From: Solirubrobacterales bacterium
Lineage (GTDB): Bacteria; Actinomycetota; Thermoleophilia; Solirubrobacterales; Solirubrobacteraceae
Assembly: GCA_019244745.1 (NCBI GenBank)
Contig: JAFASF010000189.1
Span: 1 to 44,348 of the forward strand
Direction: 5' to 3'
Length of the DNA: 44,348 nucleotides
Shown here: piece by piece, positions 7,865 to 16,345 of the stretch
How positions within the stretch are numbered: position 1 is the first letter of the stretch
How the letters are laid out: every line of letters starts with the position of its first letter
Program-made: the position numbers and the translations under genes
The notes under the pieces: generated by a model
Databases searched by the model: none
What the model was told of the DNA's origin: nothing
What the model saw: only the letters and a program-made list of their open reading frames with translations

Positions 7865-8835
7865 GTGATCAGCTCCCTCGAGGGATGCGCCGCGGGATAC
7901 TCGGCGGCGCGGCGGAACCAGCGCATGAGCGCTCGGTCGGCCGCGATCGGCGTATCGGGTCGGAAGCGCATGGTCATCAGCACGGGGTTGTCGTCTTCCA
8001 TGATCGTGCGAGCGAAGTGCTCGCCGTGATCGATGATCCGCTGAGGATCGGGGGCCGCCGCGAGCGTGCCGGTGACCGTGTAGCCGGTGGTGGCCGCGTT
8101 GTTGATCGGGGTTGCCGTGAACAGGGACAGCAGCAGCATCGGGCCGGTCTGGTTGGCCAGGGTCAGCGTGTTGGTGCCGAAGATCTTGAAGTGCTGCTGA
8201 GTCGTGCCCAAAGTCGGATCGTGGACTTCGTTCTCGAACTCGATCGTGTGCTCCTGGACGTCGAAATGCTGCGGCTCGTGCTCCATCGTCGCCCCATGCA
8301 TGATCGCCACGTGCTGGAAGTCGTGCGTGTTGGAGAGGATCACGTAGGGAGGCACGGGCAGCGGCTCGATTTGGAAGACCCGGGAGACGATGTCCTCGGT
8401 CGCCGTCGTGGGAAACGCGGGCAGGTCGTAGAGGGGCGCTTCGCCGTTGAACGCCCAGATCAAGCCGAAGCGCTCCTGGGTCGGGAAGGAGAACAAACGC
8501 GCGCGCTCGGGAATGTGATCCTGGACCGGGATCTTCGCGCAGCGCCCGTCGGCCCCATATTCCCAGTGATGGAACTCGCACCGGAGCACGCAGCCGTCGA
8601 CCTCGCCCAGGGCGAGGTCAGCCCCCATGTGCCGACAGTAGGCGCTGTGCACGCGGGCCACGCCGTCATCCCCGCGCCACACCACGATCCGCCCGTCGAG
8701 GAACTCCTTGCCCAATACCCGCCCGGACGGCACCTCGTCGGACATCGCGACGGCGTACCAGCACTGGTGGTAGCCATCGACCGCGGGGTCGGGGAAGCGG
8801 ATTGCTGTCGGCTGCTGCTCGGTCTCTAGGGCCAT
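7861..8835 (-). CDS. Rieske non-heme iron oxygenase (single-gene type)
   Basis: 324 residues. The Rieske [2Fe-2S] ligands are C67-x-H69 and C86-x2-H89 (YCRHMG, CEFHHW). The mononuclear iron site is D172-x2-H175-x4-H180 within THDFQHVAIMH. The length and order match KshA/vanillate-demethylase-type oxygenases that function as homotrimers with a separate reductase. It would hydroxylate or demethylate a ring substrate. An AGGAG lies upstream of the ATG. The gene is divergent from a TetR regulator whose two inverted repeats sit in the shared spacer, so TetR control is likely. It is cotranscribed with the NmrA-like gene. Confidence 0.88.
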   Translation of the reverse strand: MALETEQQPTAIRFPDPAVDGYHQCWYAVAMSDEVPSGRVLGKEFLDGRIVVWRGDDGVARVHSAYCRHMGADLALGEVDGCVLRCEFHHWEYGADGRCAKIPVQDHIPERARLFSFPTQERFGLIWAFNGEAPLYDLPAFPTTATEDIVSRVFQIEPLPVPPYVILSNTHDFQHVAIMHGATMEHEPQHFDVQEHTIEFENEVHDPTLGTTQQHFKIFGTNTLTLANQTGPMLLLSLFTATPINNAATTGYTVTGTLAAAPDPQRIIDHGEHFARTIMEDDNPVLMTMRFRPDTPIAADRALMRWFRRAAEYPAAHPSRELIT

Positions 8836-8886
8836 GCCTGTGTCGCTCCTGTCCTGTATTCCGGCGCCTCACCGCTGGGCGCCGTC

Positions 8887-8972
8887 TTCGTCCCGCTTTA
8901 CGTGCCCGAGGGCTCGGGCGCCATTTCGTCCCGCTTTACGTGTCCCAGGGCTCGGGCGCCATTCCGTCCCGC
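8887..8972. repeat. 38-bp tandem repeat, about 2.3 copies, with internal palindrome
   Basis: A unit starting TTCGTCCCGCTTTACGTG begins at 8887 and again at 8925 with only a couple of mismatches. A third partial copy begins near 8963. Each full copy contains the palindrome-like CGAGGGCTCG or AGGGCTCGGG core. It lies just upstream of the Rieske gene start. Confidence 0.75.
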
Positions 8973-8990
8973 CGGGGCGGCAATCGCAAC

Positions 8991-9067
8991 TAGCTTGTCA
9001 GCTCGCAAGCTACGTGTCAACTGGATTCAGTCGCTTGTTGACAACTTGCTGGATGGCAAGCTACAGT
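8991..9067. promoter_or_regulatory. Twin inverted-repeat operators and TetR promoter
   Basis: Site 1 (8991-9012) is a perfect 7-bp inverted repeat, TAGCTTG and CAAGCTA with an 8-nt spacer. Site 2 (9042-9063) is the same repeat with one degenerate arm (CAACTTG/CAAGCTA). They are centred 51 bp apart. TTGACA at 9038-9043 and TACAGT at 9062-9067 form a -35/-10 pair overlapping site 2, so binding would block TetR transcription. Site 1 would face the Rieske operon. Confidence 0.7.
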
Positions 9068-9746
9068 GCCGCCCGTGGAGGCGAGGTCTTCGAGGACGGA
9101 GCAGCTGCCAACCGCGAAACGTCACGCCGCGCGCAGTCGCGAGGCGATCCTCGAGGCTGCCACCGACGTATTCGCCGAACAGGGGTACGCCAGCGCCACC
9201 ATGCAGACTGTCGGTCTGCGCGCCGGGCTCTCCCGCGGTACCCCCGGATACTTCTTCGGCTCCAAGGAGAAGCTCTACCAAGCAGTGCTTGCCCGCGCCT
9301 TCGAGCAGGCAAGGGGCTCGCTCAGGGCCGCACAGGAGGAGGCCGAGAAGCTGAACCTCGACGGTCCGGCGGTGTTCCGCCACGCCGTGTCCGCCTATCT
9401 GGATTTCTTGGCCGCGAATCCTCGCTTCGTGCGCCTGGTCGAGTGGGAGGCGCTGAGCAGCAGCGGCCACTTGGGGTTGGCCGAGACGCATACACAGCTT
9501 GTGATGGCGGCGCTCGAGGGAATGGGTGAGGCGCTCCGAGCGCACCTGCCGCCCGGGTACGACCTGGCCCAGTTGATGCTCAGCATCGCGGGTATGTGCT
9601 GGTTCCCGGTTGCGCATCGCGACACGCTGGCGCGTGTTCTACAAGTCGATCCGCTCGCTGCGGACTTCATCAAGGAACGAAAGGAGCACGTGGGAGACCT
9701 CGTGCTGAAAGGAATGTGCGGCCCCGGCCGCCGAGAGGAGGAGTGA
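9066..9746 (+). CDS. TetR-family transcriptional regulator
   Basis: Up to 226 residues. The N-terminal helix-turn-helix spans about residues 24-70: SREAILEAATDVFAEQGYASATMQTVGLRAGLS, then GTPGYFFGSKEKLY. The C-terminal helical half is a ligand domain. The annotated GTG at 9066 overlaps the predicted -10, so initiation a little downstream, for example the GTG at 9075, is more realistic. It is predicted to repress itself and the divergent Rieske operon through the twin inverted repeats, responding to an aromatic ligand or CoA thioester (inference). Its stop overlaps or abuts the start of the secreted protein gene, so the two form an operon. Confidence 0.88.
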   Translation: MPPVEARSSRTEQLPTAKRHAARSREAILEAATDVFAEQGYASATMQTVGLRAGLSRGTPGYFFGSKEKLYQAVLARAFEQARGSLRAAQEEAEKLNLDGPAVFRHAVSAYLDFLAANPRFVRLVEWEALSSSGHLGLAETHTQLVMAALEGMGEALRAHLPPGYDLAQLMLSIAGMCWFPVAHRDTLARVLQVDPLAADFIKERKEHVGDLVLKGMCGPGRREEE

Positions 9747-9748
9747 CA

Positions 9749-11155
9749 GTGCGCAGCATCATCCGAGGCGCGGGCACCCGTTGCGGGCTGCTCGCGTTGT
9801 TGGTCACGGGAGGGTCTCTGGCCCTGGCCACACCAGCGTTGGCGATCCAAGCCATCAACGTGACCACTACGCAGGACGGAACCGTGGCGGGCAAGACGAC
9901 GCTGCGCCAGGCGATCGACCAGGCCAACGCCGCCAGCGGAGAGGTGGAGATCGTGCTCGCCGCCCGCGGGACCTACACGCTGAGCCAGTGCGCCCCGGGG
10001 ACCGATACGAGTAATCGGGAGGGCCCGCTCACCTACTTCGGAAGCGTGCCGGTCACGTTCGAGGGCAACGGCAACACGCTGCGCCAGACCTGCCCCGGAG
10101 ACCGCATCCTGAACCTCCAGACCGCCGAGCTGGTCAACATCAACGACCTCACGCTGACGGGCGGCGACGCCGCCGGGCAGCCGGGTGGAGGTGTCTGGTC
10201 ACAGGGAACCGGCGAGCTCGACCTCAAGAACGACGTCTTCACCAACAATCACTCCGACGCCGCCGGCGGAGGCGTGGCCAATGGCGGAGGCAAGCTCGTG
10301 ATCACCGGGACCACGTTCAACACGAACTCGGGCACCGAGCTCGCCGGAGGGATCGCCTCCATTGGACCGATGGAACTTGTCAATTCAACCGTGACCGGCA
10401 ACACGGGCGGCACCGCCCCGGGGTCGCCCGCCAACGTGGGCGGGATCGCGGCCAGCAGCGGTCTCACGATGATCTACTCGACGGTGCAGGACAACACGGC
10501 GCAGAACATCAACGTCCAACAGGGCGGCCTGGCCTCGTTCGGTTCTGCGGTCGGCCTCTCACACCCGACGGGCAAGACCTATCCGGACTGCCAGATCAAC
10601 GGGGGCACGAAGTCCTACGGCTACAACTTCAGCGCTGATCAGAGCTGCGGCTTCGGCGGCGGCCCGGGCGACCGGTCCGGCGGTGGCGACCCGAAGTTCG
10701 AGCCCGAGTTCACGACCACCGGCGCGCTCGAGATCGTGCCCAAGAAGGGCAGCAGGCTCATCGACGTGATCCCGAAGTCCGCCTGCGCCCCGCCGGCTGT
10801 CGCGGCTCTAGCCCCGGTCTACGTCAACCTGCACTTCGACCAGGTGGGAACCCGCCGTCCCCAGGGCAAAGGCTGCGACATAGGAGCGATCGAGGTGCCG
10901 ATGCCCACGGCGGCTTTCACGGTCAAGCCGCACGGGCCGAAGGCCGGGCGAACGGTCAAGTTCACCAGCACGAGCAAGGAGCTAGGCGGCCGCGTCGTGT
11001 CCTACACCTGGGCGTTTGGCGACCACAGCCGCAAGGCCCACGGTAGGACCGTGAAGCACGTGTTCAAGCATCGCGGCCGGTACACGGTGACCCTGACGGT
11101 GAAGGACGCCGCCGGTAACACGGCCACGAAGAAGATCCGGATCAAAGTGAGCTGA
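9749..11155 (+). CDS. Secreted beta-helix repeat protein with C-terminal PKD domain
   Basis: 468 residues from a GTG at 9749 (9743 is an alternative overlapping the TetR stop), preceded by GAGAGGAGGAG. A Sec signal peptide is clear: RSIIRG, a hydrophobic run LLALLVTGGSLALA, then ATPALA cleavage. Next come a CSLREAI-like start (TTLRQAIDQANAA) and repeats rich in Gly, Asn and Thr (GGGVANGGG, NSTVTGNTGG) typical of right-handed parallel beta-helices. The last about 83 residues are a PKD-like Ig fold (PTAAFTV, YTWAFGDHS, YTVTLTVKDAAGN). It probably acts at the cell surface; ligand unknown. Co-expression with a TetR regulator of a Rieske operon is unexpected. Confidence 0.82.
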   Translation: MRSIIRGAGTRCGLLALLVTGGSLALATPALAIQAINVTTTQDGTVAGKTTLRQAIDQANAASGEVEIVLAARGTYTLSQCAPGTDTSNREGPLTYFGSVPVTFEGNGNTLRQTCPGDRILNLQTAELVNINDLTLTGGDAAGQPGGGVWSQGTGELDLKNDVFTNNHSDAAGGGVANGGGKLVITGTTFNTNSGTELAGGIASIGPMELVNSTVTGNTGGTAPGSPANVGGIAASSGLTMIYSTVQDNTAQNINVQQGGLASFGSAVGLSHPTGKTYPDCQINGGTKSYGYNFSADQSCGFGGGPGDRSGGGDPKFEPEFTTTGALEIVPKKGSRLIDVIPKSACAPPAVAALAPVYVNLHFDQVGTRRPQGKGCDIGAIEVPMPTAAFTVKPHGPKAGRTVKFTSTSKELGGRVVSYTWAFGDHSRKAHGRTVKHVFKHRGRYTVTLTVKDAAGNTATKKIRIKVS

Positions 11156-11182
11156 ACCCAGCTCGAGTGAGCCCGGGCGGGG

Positions 11183-11323
11183 CTAGAGCAGGTAGTCCGC
11201 CACCGCCCGGGCAAGCTCCCGGACCAGCTGTTCGTCCGAGACCTCACACGGCGACTCGAACTGGGGCCCGTGCGTGATTCGCCGCGCGATCGCGCCGTAC
11301 ACCATTCGATAGGCGACGTCCAC
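11183..11323 (-). pseudogene. C-terminal remnant of a TetR-family regulator
   Basis: A 46-residue minus-strand frame ends with the stop at 11183 and reads DVAYRMVYGAIARRITHG followed by SDEQLVRELARAVADYLL. This resembles the last helices of TetR-type ligand domains. There is no HTH upstream; the region is taken over by the promoter of the ABC operon. I read it as a decayed fragment. The similarity is by eye only. Confidence 0.45.
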
Positions 11324-11422
11324 GGTATAAGAACCATACTTCGTGTTCGAATTGCTTGGAGCAGCGGTGCGGCTTGTGTGCCGGCACCGCTAACGATGGT
11401 TTCGTGCCACTTCCGCTGGCGA

Positions 11423-11432
11423 CTGTATACAC
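11423..11432. promoter_or_regulatory. CTGTATACAC operator-like site upstream of first Rbs-type importer
   Basis: This contains the perfect palindrome TGTATACA, 49 bp before the start codon of the solute-binding protein. TACACT within it could be a -10. A second, looser GTAT/ATAC pair lies at 11325-11339. The remaining intergenic sequence up to the gene shows no other structure. Confidence 0.55.
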
Positions 11433-11480
11433 TCCTACGGTCTAACCCCCACACTAGGCCCGCGAGGGCAGGAGGAGAAG

Positions 11481-12758
11481 ATGCAAGGACATGATTCCGG
11501 CGCGCCGATGCGCTGGTGGGCCCGGCGCCGTACCTGGCTGGTAGGGATCGCCACGCTGAGCCTGGCCCTGGCCGCCTGCGGAAAGACCAGTTCCGGTTCT
11601 TCCTCGAGCGCCCCGTCGGGGACCACAGCTTCCTCGAACTCGTCATCGCCCACCGCCGGAACGAGCTGCGGGACCGTCCCCTCGCTGCCCATCCACGACT
11701 CGAGCGGCGTGATCGCCTCGCTCGGCTCGACCTACACCACGGCCTACAACGGGAATGCCGATGCGATCCTCCCGAGCGCGTTCGCGCACTTCAAGCCCAA
11801 GAGCACCGGCAACTTCACGATCGGGGTCGCCCTGAGCCAGCCGGGCAACCCCTACAATGCGGCCCTGCTCTCGGCGCTCAGCCGGCAGCTGGGCACGGTC
11901 AAGGGCGTGAGCCATGTGACCGTCCTGACCTCGTCGCCGACTCAACCGACGGTACAGATACAGCAGGTCAATCAGCTGATCCAGCAGGGCGTGAGCGTGA
12001 TCGTGACCGAGCCGATCGTTCCTCCGGCGATGGTGCCGCTGGCGGCGAAGGCCAAGGCTGCCGGGATCCCGCTCGTCGCGGTACTCAACGGCATCCCCAC
12101 CCCAGACGCGATCAGCGTCGCCGCCAACTCGGTCGCCGACGGCCTGAACATGGCGGCCGGCGTGGCAAAGCTGACTGGCGGCAAGGGCACCGTGATCGGA
12201 GTGCACGGCATCCCCACGACCGGGAACGACAAGCAGGCTTTCGTCGGCTTCAACGCCGTGTTCGCCAAGTGCCCGAACATCAAGCTCGACAGCTCGATCG
12301 TCGGCGAGTTCTCACCTCCGCTCGCCAAGCAGGCCACGCTGACCTGGCTTTCCAGTCACCCTCAGCCGGTCGCCGGCGCGGTGCAGGCCGCGGTGATGGG
12401 CAGCGGGATCATCCAGGCCTTCGAACAGACCGGGCGTCCGCAGCCGTCGCTCGGCAACATTCAGGCGTCGGCGGGCGATCTGGCGTACTGGAACGCGCAC
12501 AGGAGCACGTACAAGTCCGTGGCCACCACCATCCCGCCCGACGACATCGCGCGAGCCACCGCTTACGCGGTTTCGCAGATCCTCAGTGGTCACGGCCCGA
12601 AGGTGAACGAGATCGTCTCGCCTGGCGCGCTGATCACGAACTCCAACCTCTCCCAGTGGGTGGTTCCCGGTGCGGGGCCAACGAGTCAGGCGCCGGTCTC
12701 CGGACCGTCCGGAAGCTGGATGCCGGACCACTTCCTCGCGCCGCTGTTCAACGGGTGA
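11481..12758 (+). CDS. Solute-binding lipoprotein of an Rbs-type ABC importer
   Basis: 425 residues. A twin-arginine-like basic start (RWWARRR), a hydrophobic stretch and lipobox LAAC with Cys33 predict a lipid-anchored protein. A Ser/Thr-rich linker (residues 36-60) follows. The rest is a type I periplasmic binding fold (FTIGVALSQPGNPYNAAL, VIVTEPIVPPAM, GIPLVAVLNGIPT, GTVIGVHGIPT) of the sugar-binding group. GGAGGAG lies before the ATG. It is the first gene of a four-gene operon. Ligand could be a sugar, but these proteins also bind other small polar compounds, and the context favours a catabolic substrate. It is controlled by a CTGTATACAC site. Confidence 0.88.
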   Translation: MQGHDSGAPMRWWARRRTWLVGIATLSLALAACGKTSSGSSSSAPSGTTASSNSSSPTAGTSCGTVPSLPIHDSSGVIASLGSTYTTAYNGNADAILPSAFAHFKPKSTGNFTIGVALSQPGNPYNAALLSALSRQLGTVKGVSHVTVLTSSPTQPTVQIQQVNQLIQQGVSVIVTEPIVPPAMVPLAAKAKAAGIPLVAVLNGIPTPDAISVAANSVADGLNMAAGVAKLTGGKGTVIGVHGIPTTGNDKQAFVGFNAVFAKCPNIKLDSSIVGEFSPPLAKQATLTWLSSHPQPVAGAVQAAVMGSGIIQAFEQTGRPQPSLGNIQASAGDLAYWNAHRSTYKSVATTIPPDDIARATAYAVSQILSGHGPKVNEIVSPGALITNSNLSQWVVPGAGPTSQAPVSGPSGSWMPDHFLAPLFNG

Positions 12759-14347
12759 GCGAGAACCCGCCTCCGACGCAAATGACGGCGGCACGCGCGC
12801 CTGCGGCCGTGCCGCCCGCTGCGCCCCACAAGGCGCAGCCGGCCGGGATCCTGCTCGAGGTGCATGGACTGGCGAAGGCGTTCGGCCCCACGCGGGCGCT
12901 GCGCTCCTGCACGTTCGAGCTGCGGGCCGGCGAGGTGCACGCGATCGTGGGCGAGAACGGATCGGGCAAGAGCACGCTGGTCAAGATCCTGGCCGGCGTG
13001 CACCGCCCGGACGCGGGCGAGGTGGCGATCGGAGGACGGCGGGTGCGGGGGCGTCCCAGTCCCCGCGCGGCCCAGGAGTCGGGCGTCGTCACCGTGTTCC
13101 AGGAGGTCCTCGTGGTGGGGCCGCAGCCGGTGCTCGAGAACGTGTGGCTGGGGACCGACGGCGTGTTCGCCCGTCGCGTGCCGGTGGCGGAGAAGCGACG
13201 GCGGGCCGAGGAGGCGCTCGGCGAGCTCCTCGTGACGCCGCCCCCGCTGGACGTCCCGGCGGAGGCGCTGTCGCTGAGCGATCGACAGGCCTGCTGTATC
13301 GCCCGTGCGCTCGTCCGCGACCCCCGGGTGCTGATCCTCGATGAGTCGACCTCCGCGCTTGACGTGGCCACCCGCGATCGCCTGTTCGCGACGATCCAGC
13401 GGCTGTGCGCACAGGGGGTGGGAGTGATCTTCATCTCCCACCGCATGGACGAGATCCAGGAGCTGGCCGACCGCGTGACCGTGCTGCGCTCGGGTCAGAG
13501 CGTGGCCACGCTCGGGCGCGGGGACGCCGACACCGGGGTGATCGTGCGCCACATGACGGGCGAGGACCACCTGACCGCCGGCGTGGAGACGGTCCCCTCC
13601 CGCGCTCGCGTGCGCGGCGAGGCCCTCCTGAGTACCGAGGGACTCAGACTGCATCCGGCCGCGGAGCCGATCGACGTGGAGATCCACGGCGGGGAGCTGG
13701 TCGGGCTCGCCGGCCTCGAGGGTCACGGCCAGGATGCGTTCCTCCAGGCGCTGCGGGGCGCCGGGGCGAACGCGGGGCGCGTGATGGCGGGCGAGGAGGC
13801 CCGCACCGAGATCGGCTCACCACTCGAGGCCTTCCGGGCCGGGGTGGTCTACGTGCCGCGCGACCGCCGCGCCGAGTCGGTGTTTCCCACCCTATCGGTG
13901 TTGGAGAACTTCTCGGTGCCGACGCTCGGCAGCGACCGCAGGGCCGCCCTGGTGCGGTGGCGGGCCACGCGCCGGCGGCTGGGCGAGTACGTCCAGCGGC
14001 TCGGCATCCGGCTGGCCCACCCCAACCAGCCCATCGTGGCCCTAAGCGGCGGCAACCAGCAGAAGGTGATCCTGGCCCGCTGGCTGGCTGCTCGTCCGCG
14101 CGTGCTGCTGCTCAACGATCCGACTCGCGGGGTGGATCTGGGCGCCAAGCGTGACCTCTACCGCGTGCTCGAGCAGCTGGCCGGCCAGGGGGTGGCGGTC
14201 GTGATGGTCTCCACCGAGGTCGACGAGCATGTCGAGCTGATGGACCGGGTGCTGGTGTTCCGCGAAGGCTCGCTGTCGAGGACGCTCTCGCGCGAGCAGC
14301 TCTCACGCACGGCGTTGATCTCCGCCTTCTTCGGGGAATCGGCGTGA
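12755..14347 (+). CDS. Rbs-type ABC ATPase with two nucleotide-binding domains
   Basis: 530 residues from a GTG that overlaps the previous stop (GTGA). Domain 1: Walker A GENGSGKS, an unusual signature LSLSDRQACC in place of LSGGQ, Walker B VLILDESTSALD and switch ISHRMDE. Domain 2: degenerate P-loop GLAGLEGHGQD, intact LSGGNQQK and VLLLNDPTRGVDLGAK. In this family domain 2 is naturally degenerate in its P-loop, whereas here domain 1 also has a weak signature. Glu of domain 2 Walker B is replaced by Asn (LLLNDP). It energises import with the two permeases that follow. Confidence 0.9.
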   Translation: MSENPPPTQMTAARAPAAVPPAAPHKAQPAGILLEVHGLAKAFGPTRALRSCTFELRAGEVHAIVGENGSGKSTLVKILAGVHRPDAGEVAIGGRRVRGRPSPRAAQESGVVTVFQEVLVVGPQPVLENVWLGTDGVFARRVPVAEKRRRAEEALGELLVTPPPLDVPAEALSLSDRQACCIARALVRDPRVLILDESTSALDVATRDRLFATIQRLCAQGVGVIFISHRMDEIQELADRVTVLRSGQSVATLGRGDADTGVIVRHMTGEDHLTAGVETVPSRARVRGEALLSTEGLRLHPAAEPIDVEIHGGELVGLAGLEGHGQDAFLQALRGAGANAGRVMAGEEARTEIGSPLEAFRAGVVYVPRDRRAESVFPTLSVLENFSVPTLGSDRRAALVRWRATRRRLGEYVQRLGIRLAHPNQPIVALSGGNQQKVILARWLAARPRVLLLNDPTRGVDLGAKRDLYRVLEQLAGQGVAVVMVSTEVDEHVELMDRVLVFREGSLSRTLSREQLSRTALISAFFGESA

Positions 14348-15321
14348 GACGGGGACAGGCGTTGATCGATACGTTACGCGCGCGCCCGTGGGGGTTCGCC
14401 GCAGTGATCGCGATCGCGCTGCTGATCGCGAACGTCGTCGCGCGCTCCAGCTTCGCCACGCCGAGCTCGTGGCCGGCCACCCTGGCCACGTTCGCTCCGT
14501 TCGCGCTCGCCGCCATGGCCAGCACTCCCCAGATCCTGAGCGGCGCAGGCAACATCGACATCTCCATCGGGCCGCTGCTGAACCTGATCAACATCGTGAT
14601 CGTGGCCGTTCTGATCCCCCACGGCCTGGGCAGCCCCTGGGTGGCGGTCCCTATCGCGCTCGGGATCGGTGCCGTGGTGGGGGCGATCAACGGCGTGCTC
14701 GTGGCCGGGATGCGCTTCCAGGCCGTGCTTGCCACGTTGTGCACGCTGTTCGTGCTCGAGGGCGTCGCGCAGAAGATCCTGCCCAACCCGACCACCGGAA
14801 CCGCGTCCTGGCTGGCTCATCTCGGCAACAAGGTCGGGCCGATCCCCGGCGCGCTCATCCTGATCGTGGTTCCGTTCCTGCTCTGGTTCGCCCTGGGCCG
14901 CACCGCCTACCTGCGCACGCTGTTCTCGGTGGGCGGCGACGACGCCGCCTCGTTCTCGGCAGGCGTCAATGTGACCGCGGTACGCGTGATCGCCTTCACG
15001 TTGGGCGGAGTGCTCGCCGGTGTGGCCGGCATCGCGCTCGCCGCCGCCACCCAGTCGGGCGATGCCTCCCAGGCCATCCAGTACACGTTGCCGGCGCTGG
15101 CCGCGGTCGCCATCGGGGGCACGTCGCTGCTCGGCGGCCGCGGCAGCCTGATCGGCTCGGTGGCGGGCGCGGCGATCATGTTCCTGATCCAGACGCTGCT
15201 CGACTCGCTGGCCGTGTCGGACCTGTGGCTGCAGGTGGTGTACGGCATGCTCCTGCTCCTTGCCATCGTGTTCAGCTCGATGCTCGCGGCGCCGCGCGCG
15301 GTGAAGGCGAGGACGGCGTGA
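14344..15321 (+). CDS. Rbs-type ABC permease, first subunit
   Basis: 325 residues, with about eight to ten hydrophobic segments and the family's GGIDIS-like motif present as GAGNIDISIGPLLNL and the coupling GINVTAVRV analogue (GVNVTAVRVIAFT). The late VAIGGTSLLGGRGSLIGS motif is typical. It begins at a GTG overlapping the ATPase stop by GTGA, and its own stop overlaps the next permease gene. Two different permeases in one operon suggest a heterodimeric channel, unlike the single RbsC of classical ribose importers. Confidence 0.88.
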   Translation: MRRGQALIDTLRARPWGFAAVIAIALLIANVVARSSFATPSSWPATLATFAPFALAAMASTPQILSGAGNIDISIGPLLNLINIVIVAVLIPHGLGSPWVAVPIALGIGAVVGAINGVLVAGMRFQAVLATLCTLFVLEGVAQKILPNPTTGTASWLAHLGNKVGPIPGALILIVVPFLLWFALGRTAYLRTLFSVGGDDAASFSAGVNVTAVRVIAFTLGGVLAGVAGIALAAATQSGDASQAIQYTLPALAAVAIGGTSLLGGRGSLIGSVAGAAIMFLIQTLLDSLAVSDLWLQVVYGMLLLLAIVFSSMLAAPRAVKARTA

Positions 15322-16334
15322 GCACGGTCGGCGCCGAGGCGCGCGCGGACCGCGCGGAGAGGCCGTCGCTGTGGGTGCGGCTGGGCGCGGTGCAGCGGCG
15401 CTTTCAGCTCTTCCAAATCATCGCGCTCGTGGCGCTGTTCGAGTGGGGCACCTGGACGGTCACCGACTTCGCCACCAAGCAGAGTGTCTACTCGATGCTG
15501 GTCACCGCCTCGTTCCTGGGCCTGGCCGGCGCCGGCCAGACGATCGTGGTGCTGGTCGGCGGGATCGACTTCTCGATCCCCGCGTTCATCTCGCTGGGGG
15601 CCATCCTCATGTCGGAGCTGACCGGCAGCCACGGCTGGGCGTTCGTGCCCGCGCTCTTGGTGATCATGGCCTTTGCGCTCGTACTGGGGGCGGTCAACGG
15701 CTACGTCTCCCACCGCTTCCGCGTTCCGCCGCTCGTCGTCACGCTGGGGATGGCCTCGGTCATCACTGGCGGGCTGCTCGTGTGGACGCACGGCCAGCAG
15801 ACGGGCTCGCCTCCGACCTTCCTCGGCAGGCTGAGCTCGGTGAACGGCACCACGTTGGGGATCGGCATACCTCCGGTGGTGGTCATCTGGGCGGTGGTGG
15901 CGATCGTGCTGGGGGTCGTGCTGCGTCGCACGCTGGCGGGTCGCCACGTCTACGCCACCGGCTCGAACCCCGTCGCCGCGGAGCTGGCCCTGGTGCGCAC
16001 CCGACGCGTGTGGGTGGGCGCGTTCGCCGCCAGCGCGCTGCTCGCGGCGTTGCTCGGAGTGCTGATCGCCGGCTATGCGGGCGCGGGCGGCACCACCCTC
16101 GGCGACCCGTACCTGTTCGAGGGGCTGGCTGCGGTGATCGTCGGCGGCACGGCCTTCGGGGCGCGCGGCGATTACTGGCGGACCGTGCTGGGCGCGCTCG
16201 TGCTCACCGTGCTCTCCACCGTGCTCGTCGGCAAGGGCTACAGCTCGGCCGACCAGCAGATCATCTTCGGGATCCTGATCCTGGTGGTGGTGGCCGGCTA
16301 TGGCCGCGAGCTCCGGCTCCGCGACCGCATCTAG
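15318..16334 (+). CDS. Rbs-type ABC permease, second subunit
   Basis: 338 residues from a GTG overlapping the preceding TGA. A long N-terminal cytosolic stretch precedes the first membrane segment (FQIIALVALFEW). Family motifs are VVLVGGIDFSIPAFISLG, LVVTLGMASVITG, YATGSNPVAAELAL and VIVGGTAFGARGDYWRTV. It completes the importer operon and is followed by an 11-bp gap to a convergent gene. Related to, but clearly distinct from, the first permease, consistent with a heterodimer. Confidence 0.88.
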   Translation: MSTVGAEARADRAERPSLWVRLGAVQRRFQLFQIIALVALFEWGTWTVTDFATKQSVYSMLVTASFLGLAGAGQTIVVLVGGIDFSIPAFISLGAILMSELTGSHGWAFVPALLVIMAFALVLGAVNGYVSHRFRVPPLVVTLGMASVITGGLLVWTHGQQTGSPPTFLGRLSSVNGTTLGIGIPPVVVIWAVVAIVLGVVLRRTLAGRHVYATGSNPVAAELALVRTRRVWVGAFAASALLAALLGVLIAGYAGAGGTTLGDPYLFEGLAAVIVGGTAFGARGDYWRTVLGALVLTVLSTVLVGKGYSSADQQIIFGILILVVVAGYGRELRLRDRI

Positions 16335-16345
16335 CGGGTCGCCGA

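Noticed and set aside
13290-13300. CTGTATCGCC within the first importer ATPase, and CTGTATCCGG near 16646
   Set aside because: These match only the first six bases of the operator word and lie inside coding sequence, so they are probably chance.
11516-14347. A 943-codon open frame covering the solute-binding gene
   Set aside because: Conserved ATPase sequence begins only at GTG 12755; the earlier part is the solute-binding gene read out of frame.
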